Origin: Segatella copri | GTDB lineage: Bacteria; Bacteroidota; Bacteroidia; Bacteroidales; Bacteroidaceae | Assembly (NCBI RefSeq): GCF_949820605.1 | Contig: NZ_CATKVU010000006.1 | Span: 2,801,001 to 2,865,000 of the forward strand | DNA length: 64,000 bases | Direction: 5' to 3' | Shown: one piece after another, positions 17,321 through 25,698 of the stretch | Numbering within the stretch: the stretch's first letter is position 1 | Layout of the letters: every line of letters starts with the position of its first letter | The notes under the pieces: generated by a model | What the model was told of the DNA's origin: nothing | Seen by the model: the letters and a program-made list of their open reading frames with translations, nothing else | Database searches by the model: none | Position numbers and translations under genes: made by a program

Positions 17321-17401
17321 GTAAGCGGCTCCGCGTTTATACCTTGCCCTTTATCGTAAAAGTTCTTACCTTTGCACCATAATTTTAAAAGCAATGAAAT
17401 T

Positions 17402-17812
17402 ATGAGAGCAACAGAACGTTATGAGAGGGCATGGAATGCCTTCCAGATTCATTTGAATCATAATCCAAAAGCCAGTTTGATTCCTTTTTTAAAGGAACGG
17501 CATGTAAACCATCGCTCGATGCATAGATGGATGTCAGAGAAAGGTTATTCCGTTAGGTTAGCCAAACAGCAGATCCGTCTGCTTCAGGCCGAAGCCCGTA
17601 AGGAATGTTCCGAGGCAATAGCCAAGGACACTGGGATGATGTTCCTTCCCATGGAAATGCCATCCGAACCCGTCTGTCCAGAGAACTATCTTTTTGGCAT
17701 AACCCTAACCTTCCCAAATGGAACGATAGTCACCATCAAGAAAGGTAGCGCCAAATCTGTCATGCATCTGATGAAACTTTATGAAAAGGAGGATATGCTA
17801 TGTTTGGACTAA
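17402..17812 (+). CDS. tnpA: IS66 accessory protein TnpA
   Basis: First gene of the IS66 set, about 136 aa from the ATG at 17402 (MRATERYERAWNAF). The HTH-like ERHVNHRSMHRWMSEKGYSV segment and the C-terminal GITLTFPNGTIVTIKKGS strand pair are typical. An upstream TTG-starting extension is rejected because it overlaps the -7 box TACCTTTG (17367-17374). Its end overlaps tnpB by 13 bases. Confidence 0.85.
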   Translation: MRATERYERAWNAFQIHLNHNPKASLIPFLKERHVNHRSMHRWMSEKGYSVRLAKQQIRLLQAEARKECSEAIAKDTGMMFLPMEMPSEPVCPENYLFGITLTFPNGTIVTIKKGSAKSVMHLMKLYEKEDMLCLD

Positions 17813-17970
17813 ACGAAAATACCCAGTATTACGTCTGCCAGCGATATGTCCGAATGAACATGGGCATAAATGGCCTGTACCAGATTGTGAGGACGGAGAT
17901 GGAGCTGCCGCCACTCGGTGGTGCCGTCTTCATCTTCTTCTCAAAGAACCGCCAGCAGGTAAAAATGCTC
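17800..17970 (+). pseudogene. tnpB: IS66 TnpB, N-terminal part (split)
   Basis: Encodes MFGLNENTQYYVCQRYVRMN to SKNRQQVKML, the canonical N-terminal half of IS66 TnpB. After ATGCTC (17965-17970) the sequence changes to the IS110-type insert. The remaining half resumes at 20716 with KWDGDGFLLYQKRLERG, exactly the family's next residues. Confidence 0.9.
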
Positions 17971-18124
17971 TTTTACCTTTGCACTCGGAAACAAGTTTAA
18001 ACGAATTGGTTAACGGGTGTTAAGGTGAACTATAAAATGCTCTAGAATATCACTATCATTTGACTCAGTCCTTCGCCAAGCCAAATGTTTTCTTGTATCC
18101 ATTTAATATTAAAATGTTAATAAT
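17971..18124 (+). ncRNA. IS110 left non-coding segment (candidate bridge RNA), first recombinase
   Basis: About 150 bases without a gene ahead of the first recombinase. It begins with TTTTACCTTTGC (TACCTTTG is a -7 box, 17974-17981) and contains GTGAACTAT at 18025-18033 followed by CTCTAGA. IS110-family elements are known to encode a guide (bridge) RNA in such end segments. The RNA identity here is inferred from position only. Confidence 0.45.
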
Positions 18125-19150
18125 ATGGATAAAGAACTGTATTTTGGCGTAGATGTCTCCAAGAAGACTCTCGACCTTGCTTATTATGATGGTGAAGCCA
18201 TCGATTGGAAGAATGCCCATATTCAGGTGAGCAATGATGATGCTGGATTCAAAAAGATTGGCTCCTGGGTTGCAAAGGTAGGAAAAGACTTTGCTACCTT
18301 TTTGTTCTGTATGGAATATACTGGACTTTATAATCAAAACTTCAGATTATGGCTGGAATCCAAAGAATATATCTATGGTATGGTGGAACCTCGCAAAATG
18401 CATCGCTTCGAGCCAGACTTGGATGATGACCAGCGCTCTCTAGACCGTATCAAGACTGATGAACTGGATGCTTTCAGAATAGCAATCTATTGTGAGCAGA
18501 ACCACAAGAAGATTCTTCGCAATCCCTCCAAACTTCCTTCATCTGTCTATTTCAAGTTGAAGAGATTGCTGGCTGAGCGTAAGCAGAACACCAAACAGTC
18601 TGTTCTTTACAAGCAACAGCTTCATGATATCTGCGCATACGACACAGACTTATCCGTTGAACGCAAGAAACTCCTGCTGAAGAACATGCAGGAAAACCAG
18701 AAAGCAATAGACAAGGAGATTGACAGCTACATGAATGAAGATACAAGCATCAGAAAGAATTACAATCTGCTGACCTCCATTCCTGGCATTGGTCGCATCA
18801 TAGCGTTGGAAACCATTGTATTGACGGAAAATTTCACTGCAATCAGCAATCCTCGCAAATATGCCTGTTACATAGGAATAGCCCCTTTTAAAAAGGAATC
18901 TGGTACCTCAGTAAGAAAGAAAACGGGTGTTTCCAAGAAAGGCTTTTCTGAAGCCAAGGCAGACTTATCCATAGCTGTCCTTTCCGCCATAAGGAACAAT
19001 CCTTCAATAAGAGACTATTGGATACGCAAGAGAAAGGAAAAATGCGGTGGCATCGTACTCAATGCCATCAAGTTCAAGCTAGTCCTTCGTATGTTTGCCG
19101 TGATAAAGCGTGGAACACCATATGTGGAGACAGATGCATATAAGAACTAA
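18125..19150 (+). CDS. IS110-family recombinase 1
   Basis: A 341-aa DEDD-type recombinase. The N-terminal RuvC-like domain shows FGVDVSKKTLDLAYY (Asp), CMEYTGLY (Glu) and KTDELDAFRIA (two Asp). The C-terminal Transposase_20 domain shows LTSIPGIGRIIALE, YIGIAPFKKESGTSVRKKTG with the candidate catalytic Ser, and NAIKFKLVLRMF. Length and motifs are complete, so it may be active. It lies in the tnpB of the IS66 at 17321. Confidence 0.92.
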   Translation: MDKELYFGVDVSKKTLDLAYYDGEAIDWKNAHIQVSNDDAGFKKIGSWVAKVGKDFATFLFCMEYTGLYNQNFRLWLESKEYIYGMVEPRKMHRFEPDLDDDQRSLDRIKTDELDAFRIAIYCEQNHKKILRNPSKLPSSVYFKLKRLLAERKQNTKQSVLYKQQLHDICAYDTDLSVERKKLLLKNMQENQKAIDKEIDSYMNEDTSIRKNYNLLTSIPGIGRIIALETIVLTENFTAISNPRKYACYIGIAPFKKESGTSVRKKTGVSKKGFSEAKADLSIAVLSAIRNNPSIRDYWIRKRKEKCGGIVLNAIKFKLVLRMFAVIKRGTPYVETDAYKN

Positions 19151-19215
19151 AATGCAGCAAAAGTGAACTATCGCACTTCTTAGAGCATAACTATTTCCCG
19201 ACTAAGTCTTTTGTC

Positions 19216-19437
19216 TGCGTTTTTTTCACTACCTTTGCCGGAGCATCTGAAATGGAAGGAACTCCGGACGGGGGTAGTGAACTATTTTGTCTTAGACAAA
19301 GACCTTTCCCTGATCTAGTCTCCCCAGCCTGAAATGCCAGGTCAAGTGCCGTTTAGGGAATTAGCCGTGGAAGCTTTTAAAAGATGTGGCTTACCCTGAC
19401 ATAGAGAGCTCCTTCCTGCAAAATGCGGTACAAAGGT
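19216..19437 (+). ncRNA. Structured segment between the two IS110 recombinases (candidate bridge RNA)
   Basis: Contains TACCTTTG (-7 box, about 19231-19238), then a 6-bp stem CCGGAG / CTCCGG, GTGAACTAT at 19277-19285, a GTCTT / AAGAC hairpin, a CCTG / CAGG hairpin and a purine-rich run before the second recombinase. The density of short stems and the absence of an ORF fit a guide RNA of the IS110 type, located 5' of the recombinase. Confidence 0.5.
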
Positions 19438-20463
19438 ATGAAAAATAAATCATTTATCGGCATCGACATCTCAAAAAATGTCATTGACGTATCAATTTTC
19501 TGTGAAGAAGCCCCAATTAAGGACTTTTCTCACGATGTATTCAACAATTCCCGCAAGGGATTTGGCGAAATGTGCACATGGCTCAAGAAGAATCATGTGG
19601 TTCTCTCGAACTGTCTCTTTGGAATGGAGTTCACCGGCAGCTATTCCATGGAACTGGAGAAGTTTCTTAATGCCAGGAACTATCAGTTCTGCATGCTCTC
19701 CACCCATGTGGTAAAGCATTATCCCATGGAACCCAAGGACAAGAGCGACAAGATTGACTCTGCCAAGATTGCAGACTTTCTCTATCGCTATAATGGTACC
19801 GAATGTGTCAAGCCTTATAAAATGCCTGACAAGACCATGCAGAGACTCAAGGCACTGATGAATGAGCGTAAGTTCCTGGTGGAACAGCGTACATGCTTCA
19901 TGAACAGAAGACAGCTGTGCACCACAAAGGAAGATGCCCAGTTATATGATGGCTACATCAAGAAATTCAGCCGTGACATTGATAACATCGAGTTGGAAGA
20001 GCAGAAGTTGCTGGCTACAGACGATAGCCTTTTGGCTACTTACAAGAATCTTCTGACAATACCAGGAGTCGGCTTCGTCAATGCCATAAATGTCATTGTC
20101 ATTACCCGAAACTTTACCGCATTTGAAACAGCAAGGCAATATGCCAGTTATGTCGGCGTGGCACCGCACTCCCACACTTCAGGCACCAGTGTGAGATGGC
20201 GTCCCCGACCTTCAGCACGCTGTGATGGTCAGGCGAAAGCGGATCTATCCATGGCGGCCACAGTTGCTGTACAATATGATGCAGAGTTACAATCATTTTA
20301 TAACCGTAAATTAGGAGGTAAGCAAGATTCAGACACTAAACGCAAGGCATTGAATGCCGTTAAGTTCAAACTTGTTCTCAGAATGTTCGCCATAGGTAAG
20401 CAGAACAGAAAATGGGAACCGTTGGATTCAAAGAGCAGCAATGAAAAACTTGCAATATCATAA
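19438..20463 (+). CDS. IS110-family recombinase 2
   Basis: A 341-aa DEDD recombinase starting MKNKSFIGIDISKNVIDVSI (an ATG at 19423 is possible but less typical). Catalytic-type residues are GIDIS (Asp), FGMEFTGSY (Glu) and KSDKIDSAKIADF (Asp). The C-terminal domain shows LTIPGVGFVNA, YVGVAPHSHTSGTSVRWRPR and NAVKFKLVLRMF. It has the same length as recombinase 1 but is clearly a different lineage, since only the motif regions agree. Confidence 0.92.
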   Translation: MKNKSFIGIDISKNVIDVSIFCEEAPIKDFSHDVFNNSRKGFGEMCTWLKKNHVVLSNCLFGMEFTGSYSMELEKFLNARNYQFCMLSTHVVKHYPMEPKDKSDKIDSAKIADFLYRYNGTECVKPYKMPDKTMQRLKALMNERKFLVEQRTCFMNRRQLCTTKEDAQLYDGYIKKFSRDIDNIELEEQKLLATDDSLLATYKNLLTIPGVGFVNAINVIVITRNFTAFETARQYASYVGVAPHSHTSGTSVRWRPRPSARCDGQAKADLSMAATVAVQYDAELQSFYNRKLGGKQDSDTKRKALNAVKFKLVLRMFAIGKQNRKWEPLDSKSSNEKLAIS

Positions 20464-20715
20464 GTCCGAAACAAGTGAACTATAGCAGTCTGTGCTACTG
20501 CCATTTAGAGTCTTGTAAAGACACAAACACGGATAACTAATTAGGAATCTAGCCACACGCTATTAAAAGAACGAGTTCCGTGTTGATTTGTAACAGAAAA
20601 ATCATTTTTGACCATTTCTGCTACCGATATTTTAGTGCCTGTATGCTTCAAAACGCCTCTTTTATATTTATTAACACAAAAAATTGCTCAAAAATTTGGC
20701 TATGTCTTAGGAATC
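20464..20715 (+). other. Right non-coding end of IS110-type insert
   Basis: About 250 bases with no gene. It contains GTGAACTAT at 20475-20483, a GCAGT / ACTGC hairpin, a GTCTT / AAGAC hairpin, and a CACGGA / TCCGTG long-range stem (about 20529-20583). It ends at the TC next to the resumed tnpB. Confidence 0.6.
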
Positions 20716-20892
20716 AAATGGGATGGCGACGGTTTCCTGCTGTACCAGAAGCGACTGGAGCGAGGAACCTTTGAATTGCCATTCTTTGATTCCCAAAGCA
20801 AACAATGCAAAATGCCTTACAAGACGCTATCTGCCATCATGAGCGGAATTTGCCTGAAAAGTATGAGATATCGAAAACGGCTTAATCTGTAG
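20716..20892 (+). pseudogene. tnpB: IS66 TnpB, C-terminal part (split)
   Basis: Resumes TnpB with KWDGDGFLLYQKRLERGTFE, then LPFFDSQSKQCKMPY and the end of the protein. Together with 17800-17970 it gives a complete TnpB of about 115 aa when the insert is removed. Confidence 0.88.
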
Positions 20893-20993
20893 GTGTGTAA
20901 GGTTGTGTTTAATAGGTTGTATATCAGTAAGATAGTAAAAATAAATATCTGAAAATCCTTGCATGTCTCGATATTTTTTCGTACCTTTGCACT

Positions 20994-22574
20994 ATGAAAA
21001 AGGACGAAATTATAGTACTTTTGAAGGAACAGCTTCAGCTTGCAAACGAACAGCTTCAGCAAGCTAATGCTACGGTGAGTTCGTTGACTGCACAGGTCAA
21101 CGAACTCATTGAACGTATAAAGTCATTAGAAGAACTACTCGTCCAGAAAGGAATCGCCATTGACAAAGCGAATCGTCAGAACAAGGCACTCGGCAAGCTC
21201 GTTTCAGGCAAGAAGTCCGAACGTCAGGAAAAGAATCCACAAGCCTCGATGACGCAGGAGGAATTTGACAAGAAGAAAACAGAGCAGGCCGAAAAGAGAA
21301 AGGCACGCAAAAACAACGGTGCCAAGCGTGACATGCATTACGAGATGAAAGAGGTGCATGTTACGATAGATCCAGTCATGGATGCAGGGCTTTTGAAGAC
21401 GTTGCGTCTCTTCGGAACTCGTACCTGTATACGTTACAGCATGGAACCCATCAAATTCATCAAGACCGTGTATCACATCAACACTTATACTGATAGAAGT
21501 ATCATGTATCCGGGGAAAACTCCGCCGGCTCTGTTGTTGAATTCTTCCTATTCACCTTCCTTTGCAGCAGGACTCCTGCAGATGCGATACATCTATTCCA
21601 TGCCGGTAGAGCGAATCATCAAATACTTTGCCGACAATGGGTTTACGTTAAGGAAAACCACGGCAAACAAGCTGATTGCCAGAAGTGCCGATGTACTGGA
21701 AAACTTCTATAAGGCTATCTGCCAAGTAGTGTTGCAGCAGGATTATGTCTCGGCGGACGAGACATACCATAAAGTACTGTTAGCCAAGACAAAGCCTGCG
21801 GACAAGGGGTCGAAGAAAGGCTACTTCTGGGCTGTAAGTGCGCCTAAACTGGGACTTGTCTTCTTCGTATATGAGGATGGATCACGCTCAGAGCAGGTCA
21901 TACTTAACGTATTCTCTGATTATAAAGGTACCATACAGAGTGATGCATATGCTCCTTACCGGAAACTGGAGTCGGATGCTTATCCTGACATTATGAGAAT
22001 CGCCTGCCTACAGCATGTCAAGAGAGATTTCATCGACTGCGGCAAGGAAGACAAGGATGCTCAGGAAGTCGTAGATATCCTCAACAGATTTTATCGAGAA
22101 GACAAAAAACATAAGGTTGGGGTAAATGGATGGACCGTTGAAGACCATCTAGCCTATCGGCAGTCATATGCACCGGACATTTTACAGGATTTATTGGAGA
22201 AACTGGAGGAAATATCTTCCAGGAAGGATTTGCTGCCCAAGTCTACCTTGGCGCAGGCGGTCGGTTATGCCCTTAATGAATATAATGCCATTTGTGACAT
22301 CTTCAAAAGAGGTGATACGGCTCTCGATAACAACTATATTGAGAGAATCCAGAGGTACATATCACTATCAAGAAGAAACTCAATGTTCTTTGGTTCGCAC
22401 GAAGGAGCAAGCCGGGCGGCTATCCTATATTCCATCGCCATCTCATGCAGGCTGAATGGCATTAATCTGTTTGAATACATATGCGACGTAATAGAAAAGA
22501 CTGCAGAATGGCAACCCAATACCCCATTGGAAAAATATAGAAACTTACTTCCTGACCGATGGAAAAAGCAGTAA
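20994..22574 (+). CDS. tnpC: IS66 transposase TnpC
   Basis: A 526-aa IS66 transposase, complete. It has an N-terminal coiled coil (LLKEQLQLANEQLQQANATV), a basic linker, YVSADETYHKV with catalytic Asp, IQSDAYAPYRKLE with the second Asp, LQHVKRDF, and DNNYIERIQRYISLSRRNS with Glu. A -7 box TACCTTTG at 20981-20988 lies only 5 bases before the ATG, so its mRNA would be nearly leaderless. TnpC is intact although tnpB is split. Confidence 0.93.
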   Translation: MKKDEIIVLLKEQLQLANEQLQQANATVSSLTAQVNELIERIKSLEELLVQKGIAIDKANRQNKALGKLVSGKKSERQEKNPQASMTQEEFDKKKTEQAEKRKARKNNGAKRDMHYEMKEVHVTIDPVMDAGLLKTLRLFGTRTCIRYSMEPIKFIKTVYHINTYTDRSIMYPGKTPPALLLNSSYSPSFAAGLLQMRYIYSMPVERIIKYFADNGFTLRKTTANKLIARSADVLENFYKAICQVVLQQDYVSADETYHKVLLAKTKPADKGSKKGYFWAVSAPKLGLVFFVYEDGSRSEQVILNVFSDYKGTIQSDAYAPYRKLESDAYPDIMRIACLQHVKRDFIDCGKEDKDAQEVVDILNRFYREDKKHKVGVNGWTVEDHLAYRQSYAPDILQDLLEKLEEISSRKDLLPKSTLAQAVGYALNEYNAICDIFKRGDTALDNNYIERIQRYISLSRRNSMFFGSHEGASRAAILYSIAISCRLNGINLFEYICDVIEKTAEWQPNTPLEKYRNLLPDRWKKQ

Positions 22575-22702
22575 CAGCATTAGTTTAATCAGCTGTTACT
22601 GCTTTTTTTGAATTATGCAAGGTATAAACGCGGAGACGCTTACCATAAAATCGGGAGAAGTATCATAAAAAACAGGCAAGTATCATACGGAACAGGCGAA
22701 AT

Positions 22703-22902
22703 ATCGAACGAAAATGCACCAATCATCGAACGAAATGCATCAACTATGCCCACGAACATAGTCACTCATACCCACGTACACGGGTACGGATGACCACGTA
22801 CACGGGTATGCGTGACCAAAACGATGGGTATCCATGCCCAAAGCCTCGGGTAACCATGCCCTATATAGCTGGGCAAAGATGCCCAAAGCCTTGGGCAAAA
22901 GC
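22703..22902. repeat. Tandem 22-bp repeat array with internal dyad
   Basis: Unit starts at 22703, 22725, 22746, 22768, 22790, 22812, 22834, 22856 and 22879 give steps of 22, 21, 22, 22, 22, 22, 22 and 23. The later units follow ATGNCC-N8-GGGT-N4, an ACCC/GGGT-type dyad centred in each unit. Unit sequences vary outside the dyad, so spacing and dyad are what is conserved. Confidence 0.75.
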
Positions 22903-23416
22903 ATATATGACTTTTCCTATGTGGTTTAACGATTTTAGTTGACCACTTTTAGTTTTATTTGTAAGACGAGTTGACTCAGTTAAAATTTATTTATAATTCA
23001 CGTTGACTTTCCTGAAACTTAGTCATATTTTTAGTTGACTACCTTAATAGATGGCCATATCTAGAGTTGCCCTTCTCATATTCCATACAGACACTTTTTT
23101 ACTTTATAAACTAGAAAAGTAGACACTACTACTGATACTAAAAACTGAAATAATAGACGCTTTTTTTAGTCTTTTACATCAACCCAACGCCGTTTTCATG
23201 ATGTTTCTCCCGATTTTATGATACTTCTATGATACTTTTTTGTAAAAATATTAGGAAGTCTCATTTTTACATATCACTATATATCAACTCCTTACAAGAA
23301 TATTTTCACCAAATAATGAGACTTTGATACTTTTTCTCAAAAAAAACTTTATGCGTAAGAAATACATTAAGAGGGCGATTTGGAGCTTTTGCAACCAAGT
23401 TGCAGAAACCTTTTCG

Positions 23417-23424
23417 TAATTTTG
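23417..23424 (+). promoter_or_regulatory. Promoter of P-type ATPase gene
   Basis: TAATTTTG matches TAnnTTTG and lies 73 bases before the ATG at 23497. Confidence 0.5.
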
Positions 23425-23496
23425 CAACCGAAATAGAAAAAGGAACTGAATGTTCCTGGTTATCTGGTTATATAGAACTAAAAGTATTGCAAAATT

Positions 23497-25617
23497 ATGG
23501 AAGAAATGAAACATTCTCACGAACATCATCTTGAATGCCATTGTGAAAATTCTCACGAACATCATCATGAATGCTCATGCGGCACAGAAGAACATGAGCA
23601 CCAGGGGTGCGGTTGCCACCACCATCATCACCATGAAGAAGGCGGTTTGAAATCCAAACTCTTTCTGATAGGAGCAACCATCATCCTCCTGATTATCGCT
23701 GTTTTCATCGAAAAGGAATACAGTCTGGCTACCTGGCAGTTACTCCTCGTCTATCTCATTCCTTATTTATTGATAGGACATGAGACGCTGGGCGAAGCTG
23801 CAGAAGGTATTGCCAAGGGCGATATGTTTAACGAAAACTTTCTGATGGCTATTGCAACCATCGGAGCACTTTGCATCGGATTCTTCCCAGGATCAGATAC
23901 AGAATTCCCGGAGGCAGTCTTTGTGATGCTCTTCTTTCAGGTGGGCGAACTCTTCGAAGGATATGCGGAAGGAAAGAGCCGCGACAGTATTTCGCATCTG
24001 ATGAATATTAGACCGGATGTAGCGAATGTTGAAAGAAACGGAAAAGTAGAGGCCGTTTCGCCGGAAGACGTCAAGATAGGAGAAACTATCGTAATCCGTC
24101 CGGGAGAGAAAGTGCCTTTGGATGGTATTGTTGTTGAGGGAAACTCAGCCTTGAATACCATTGCCCTGACAGGTGAAAGTATGCCACGGGATTTGAATGA
24201 AGGCGATACTATCATGTCCGGTTGCATCAACCTGTCGGGAGTAGTTCGTGTACGCACCACCAAGAGTTTTGGTGAAAGTACCGTATCCAAGATTATTTCT
24301 CTGGTAGAGAGTGCAGACAAGAACAAGTCGAAGAGCGAGGCTTTCATCACCCGTTTCGCCCGAGTCTATACTCCTATCGTTGTTTTCGCAGCCATTGCCC
24401 TGGCGGTTATTCCTCCATTCCTGGCAACTACGGGAATCGTTGGCGAAGGAACCTTTGGCGAGAACTTCCCATTATGGCTCAACCGCGCCCTGATATTCCT
24501 GGTAGTTTCCTGTCCTTGCGCCCTGGTCATCAGCGTGCCCCTCACCTTCTTTGGCGGCATCGGCGGAGCATCTCGGAACGGTATTCTCATCAAGGGCAGC
24601 AACTATATGGATGCTTTAGCCAAGGTGGGAACCGTTGTGTTCGACAAAACCGGAACTCTGACACACGGAGAGTTTGCCGTGGCAGCTGTTCATGCTGATG
24701 ATTCCTGCCCAGACCATCCATCCCACGATGCTGATAATATACATATTGGTGAATATTCTGACAAGGAGAAGATTCTGCTTCATCTGGCAGCTCATGCTGA
24801 ACATTTCACTACCCACCCTATCGGAGCAGCCCTGCGTACTGCCTTCCCGCAAGAAGCTACGGATGGCTGCGAGGTGACCGATGTAGAGGAGATTGCAGGA
24901 CAGGGTATCCGTGCAAAAGTGAACGGCAAGGTGGTTTGCGTGGGCAACAAGAAGATGATGGAAAACATCGGCGCAAAATGGCACGACTGCAACCAGGTGG
25001 GAACCATCATCCACGTCGCCATTGATGGCAAGTATGCGGGACATATTGTGATCAACGACACCCTTAAGGGAGGAAGCGCCCATGCCATCAGAGAGCTGAA
25101 AGAACTGGGAGTAGAGAAAACGGTAATGCTGACGGGTGACCGCAGAGAAGTAGGAGAAGATGTTGCCCACAAACTGGGACTGGACGAGTGCCGCGCAGAA
25201 CTGCTGCCAACCGATAAGGTTTCGCATGTAGAACAACTGCTGAAGACAAAAACAGCAGGCAAGACACTCGCCTACGTAGGCGATGGAATCAACGATGCCC
25301 CTGTATTGAAGCGTGCCGATGTGGGCATTGCCATGGGTGGACTGGGTAGCGATGCAGCCATCGAAGCTGCCGATGTAGTACTGATGGATGATGACCCTAG
25401 AAAGATTGCCCTTGCCGTAAAGATAGCCAGAAGAACCATTCATATCGCTCACGAGAACGTGATATTTGCCATCGGAGTAAAGGTTGCCGTACTGATTCTC
25501 GCCACCATTGGTCTCGGCACCATGTGGATGGCTGTCTTTGCCGATGTAGGTGTTACGGTACTGGCTGTATTGAACGCCATGAGAAGTTTGGGTAAAAATC
25601 GCCTTTTTTATCGTTAA
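23497..25617 (+). CDS. zntA: Heavy-metal P1B-type ATPase (Zn/Cd/Pb export)
   Basis: A 706-aa inner-membrane ATPase that exports divalent soft metals. Key sites are phosphatase loop TGES (about 225-228), metal-binding CPC in transmembrane helix 6 (about 339-341), phosphorylation site DKTGT (about 383-387), the HP motif THPIGAA (about 440), and GDGINDAP near the C-terminus. The N-terminal 48 residues replace the usual HMA domain with a His/Cys/Glu-rich tail (runs of HHHHHH and CHCEN, CGCHHH) that should bind Zn. The CPC plus downstream pattern fits Zn/Cd rather than Cu transport. Another ATG at 23506 could be used. Confidence 0.9.
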   Translation: MEEMKHSHEHHLECHCENSHEHHHECSCGTEEHEHQGCGCHHHHHHEEGGLKSKLFLIGATIILLIIAVFIEKEYSLATWQLLLVYLIPYLLIGHETLGEAAEGIAKGDMFNENFLMAIATIGALCIGFFPGSDTEFPEAVFVMLFFQVGELFEGYAEGKSRDSISHLMNIRPDVANVERNGKVEAVSPEDVKIGETIVIRPGEKVPLDGIVVEGNSALNTIALTGESMPRDLNEGDTIMSGCINLSGVVRVRTTKSFGESTVSKIISLVESADKNKSKSEAFITRFARVYTPIVVFAAIALAVIPPFLATTGIVGEGTFGENFPLWLNRALIFLVVSCPCALVISVPLTFFGGIGGASRNGILIKGSNYMDALAKVGTVVFDKTGTLTHGEFAVAAVHADDSCPDHPSHDADNIHIGEYSDKEKILLHLAAHAEHFTTHPIGAALRTAFPQEATDGCEVTDVEEIAGQGIRAKVNGKVVCVGNKKMMENIGAKWHDCNQVGTIIHVAIDGKYAGHIVINDTLKGGSAHAIRELKELGVEKTVMLTGDRREVGEDVAHKLGLDECRAELLPTDKVSHVEQLLKTKTAGKTLAYVGDGINDAPVLKRADVGIAMGGLGSDAAIEAADVVLMDDDPRKIALAVKIARRTIHIAHENVIFAIGVKVAVLILATIGLGTMWMAVFADVGVTVLAVLNAMRSLGKNRLFYR

Positions 25618-25633
25618 ATACCAAAATAAGTTG

Positions 25634-25641
25634 TATCTTTG
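25634..25641 (+). promoter_or_regulatory. Promoter of PafA-type phosphatase gene
   Basis: TATCTTTG, 58 bases before the preferred ATG at 25699 and just after the P-type ATPase stop, so the two genes have separate promoters. Confidence 0.6.
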
Positions 25642-25698
25642 CAAACGAATAGCAATATACAATACTGAATGGTTATGTATAAAAAAGACATTTTGACT

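Larger units (their letters stand above)
17971..20715 (+). mobile_element. IS110-family insert with two recombinase genes
   Basis: The insert splits tnpB between ATGCTC and AAATGG; the left flank ends in TC and the right end also has TC (20714-20715), consistent with the dinucleotide core of IS110-type insertion without terminal inverted repeats. It holds two intact, mutually divergent IS110 recombinases in the same orientation, each flanked by structured non-coding DNA. Whether this is one two-gene element or two tandem elements cannot be decided from one junction. Confidence 0.75.
17321..22643 (+). mobile_element. IS66-family element with internal IS110-type insertion
   Basis: Terminal repeats GTAAGCGGCTCCGCGTTTAT (17321 onward) and its near-perfect complement ending at 22643 (26 of 27 bases pair) bound tnpA, a split tnpB and tnpC, with the 8-bp duplication CATAAAAT outside. 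Without the 2745-bp internal insert the element would be about 2.6 kb, normal for IS66. This is a different IS66 from the pair at 1-3093. Confidence 0.9.
22644..23496. other. Repeat-rich intergenic region
   Basis: No supportable gene. From left to right: the TSD CATAAAAT, tandem units containing TATCAT at 20-base spacing (22661, 22681), the 22-bp array at 22703-22902, scattered TAGTTGAC motifs (22940-23060), and the right arm of a large inverted repeat (23205-23350). The promoter of the P-type ATPase gene follows. Confidence 0.6.

Noticed and set aside
17372..17401. TTG start for IS66 tnpA
   Set aside because: It would begin within the TACCTTTG promoter box; ATG at 17402 fits the family.
22703..22902. 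Possible CRISPR array
   Set aside because: The units run head to tail with 22-bp spacing and have no spacers of constant length between identical repeats, and no cas genes are present in the window.
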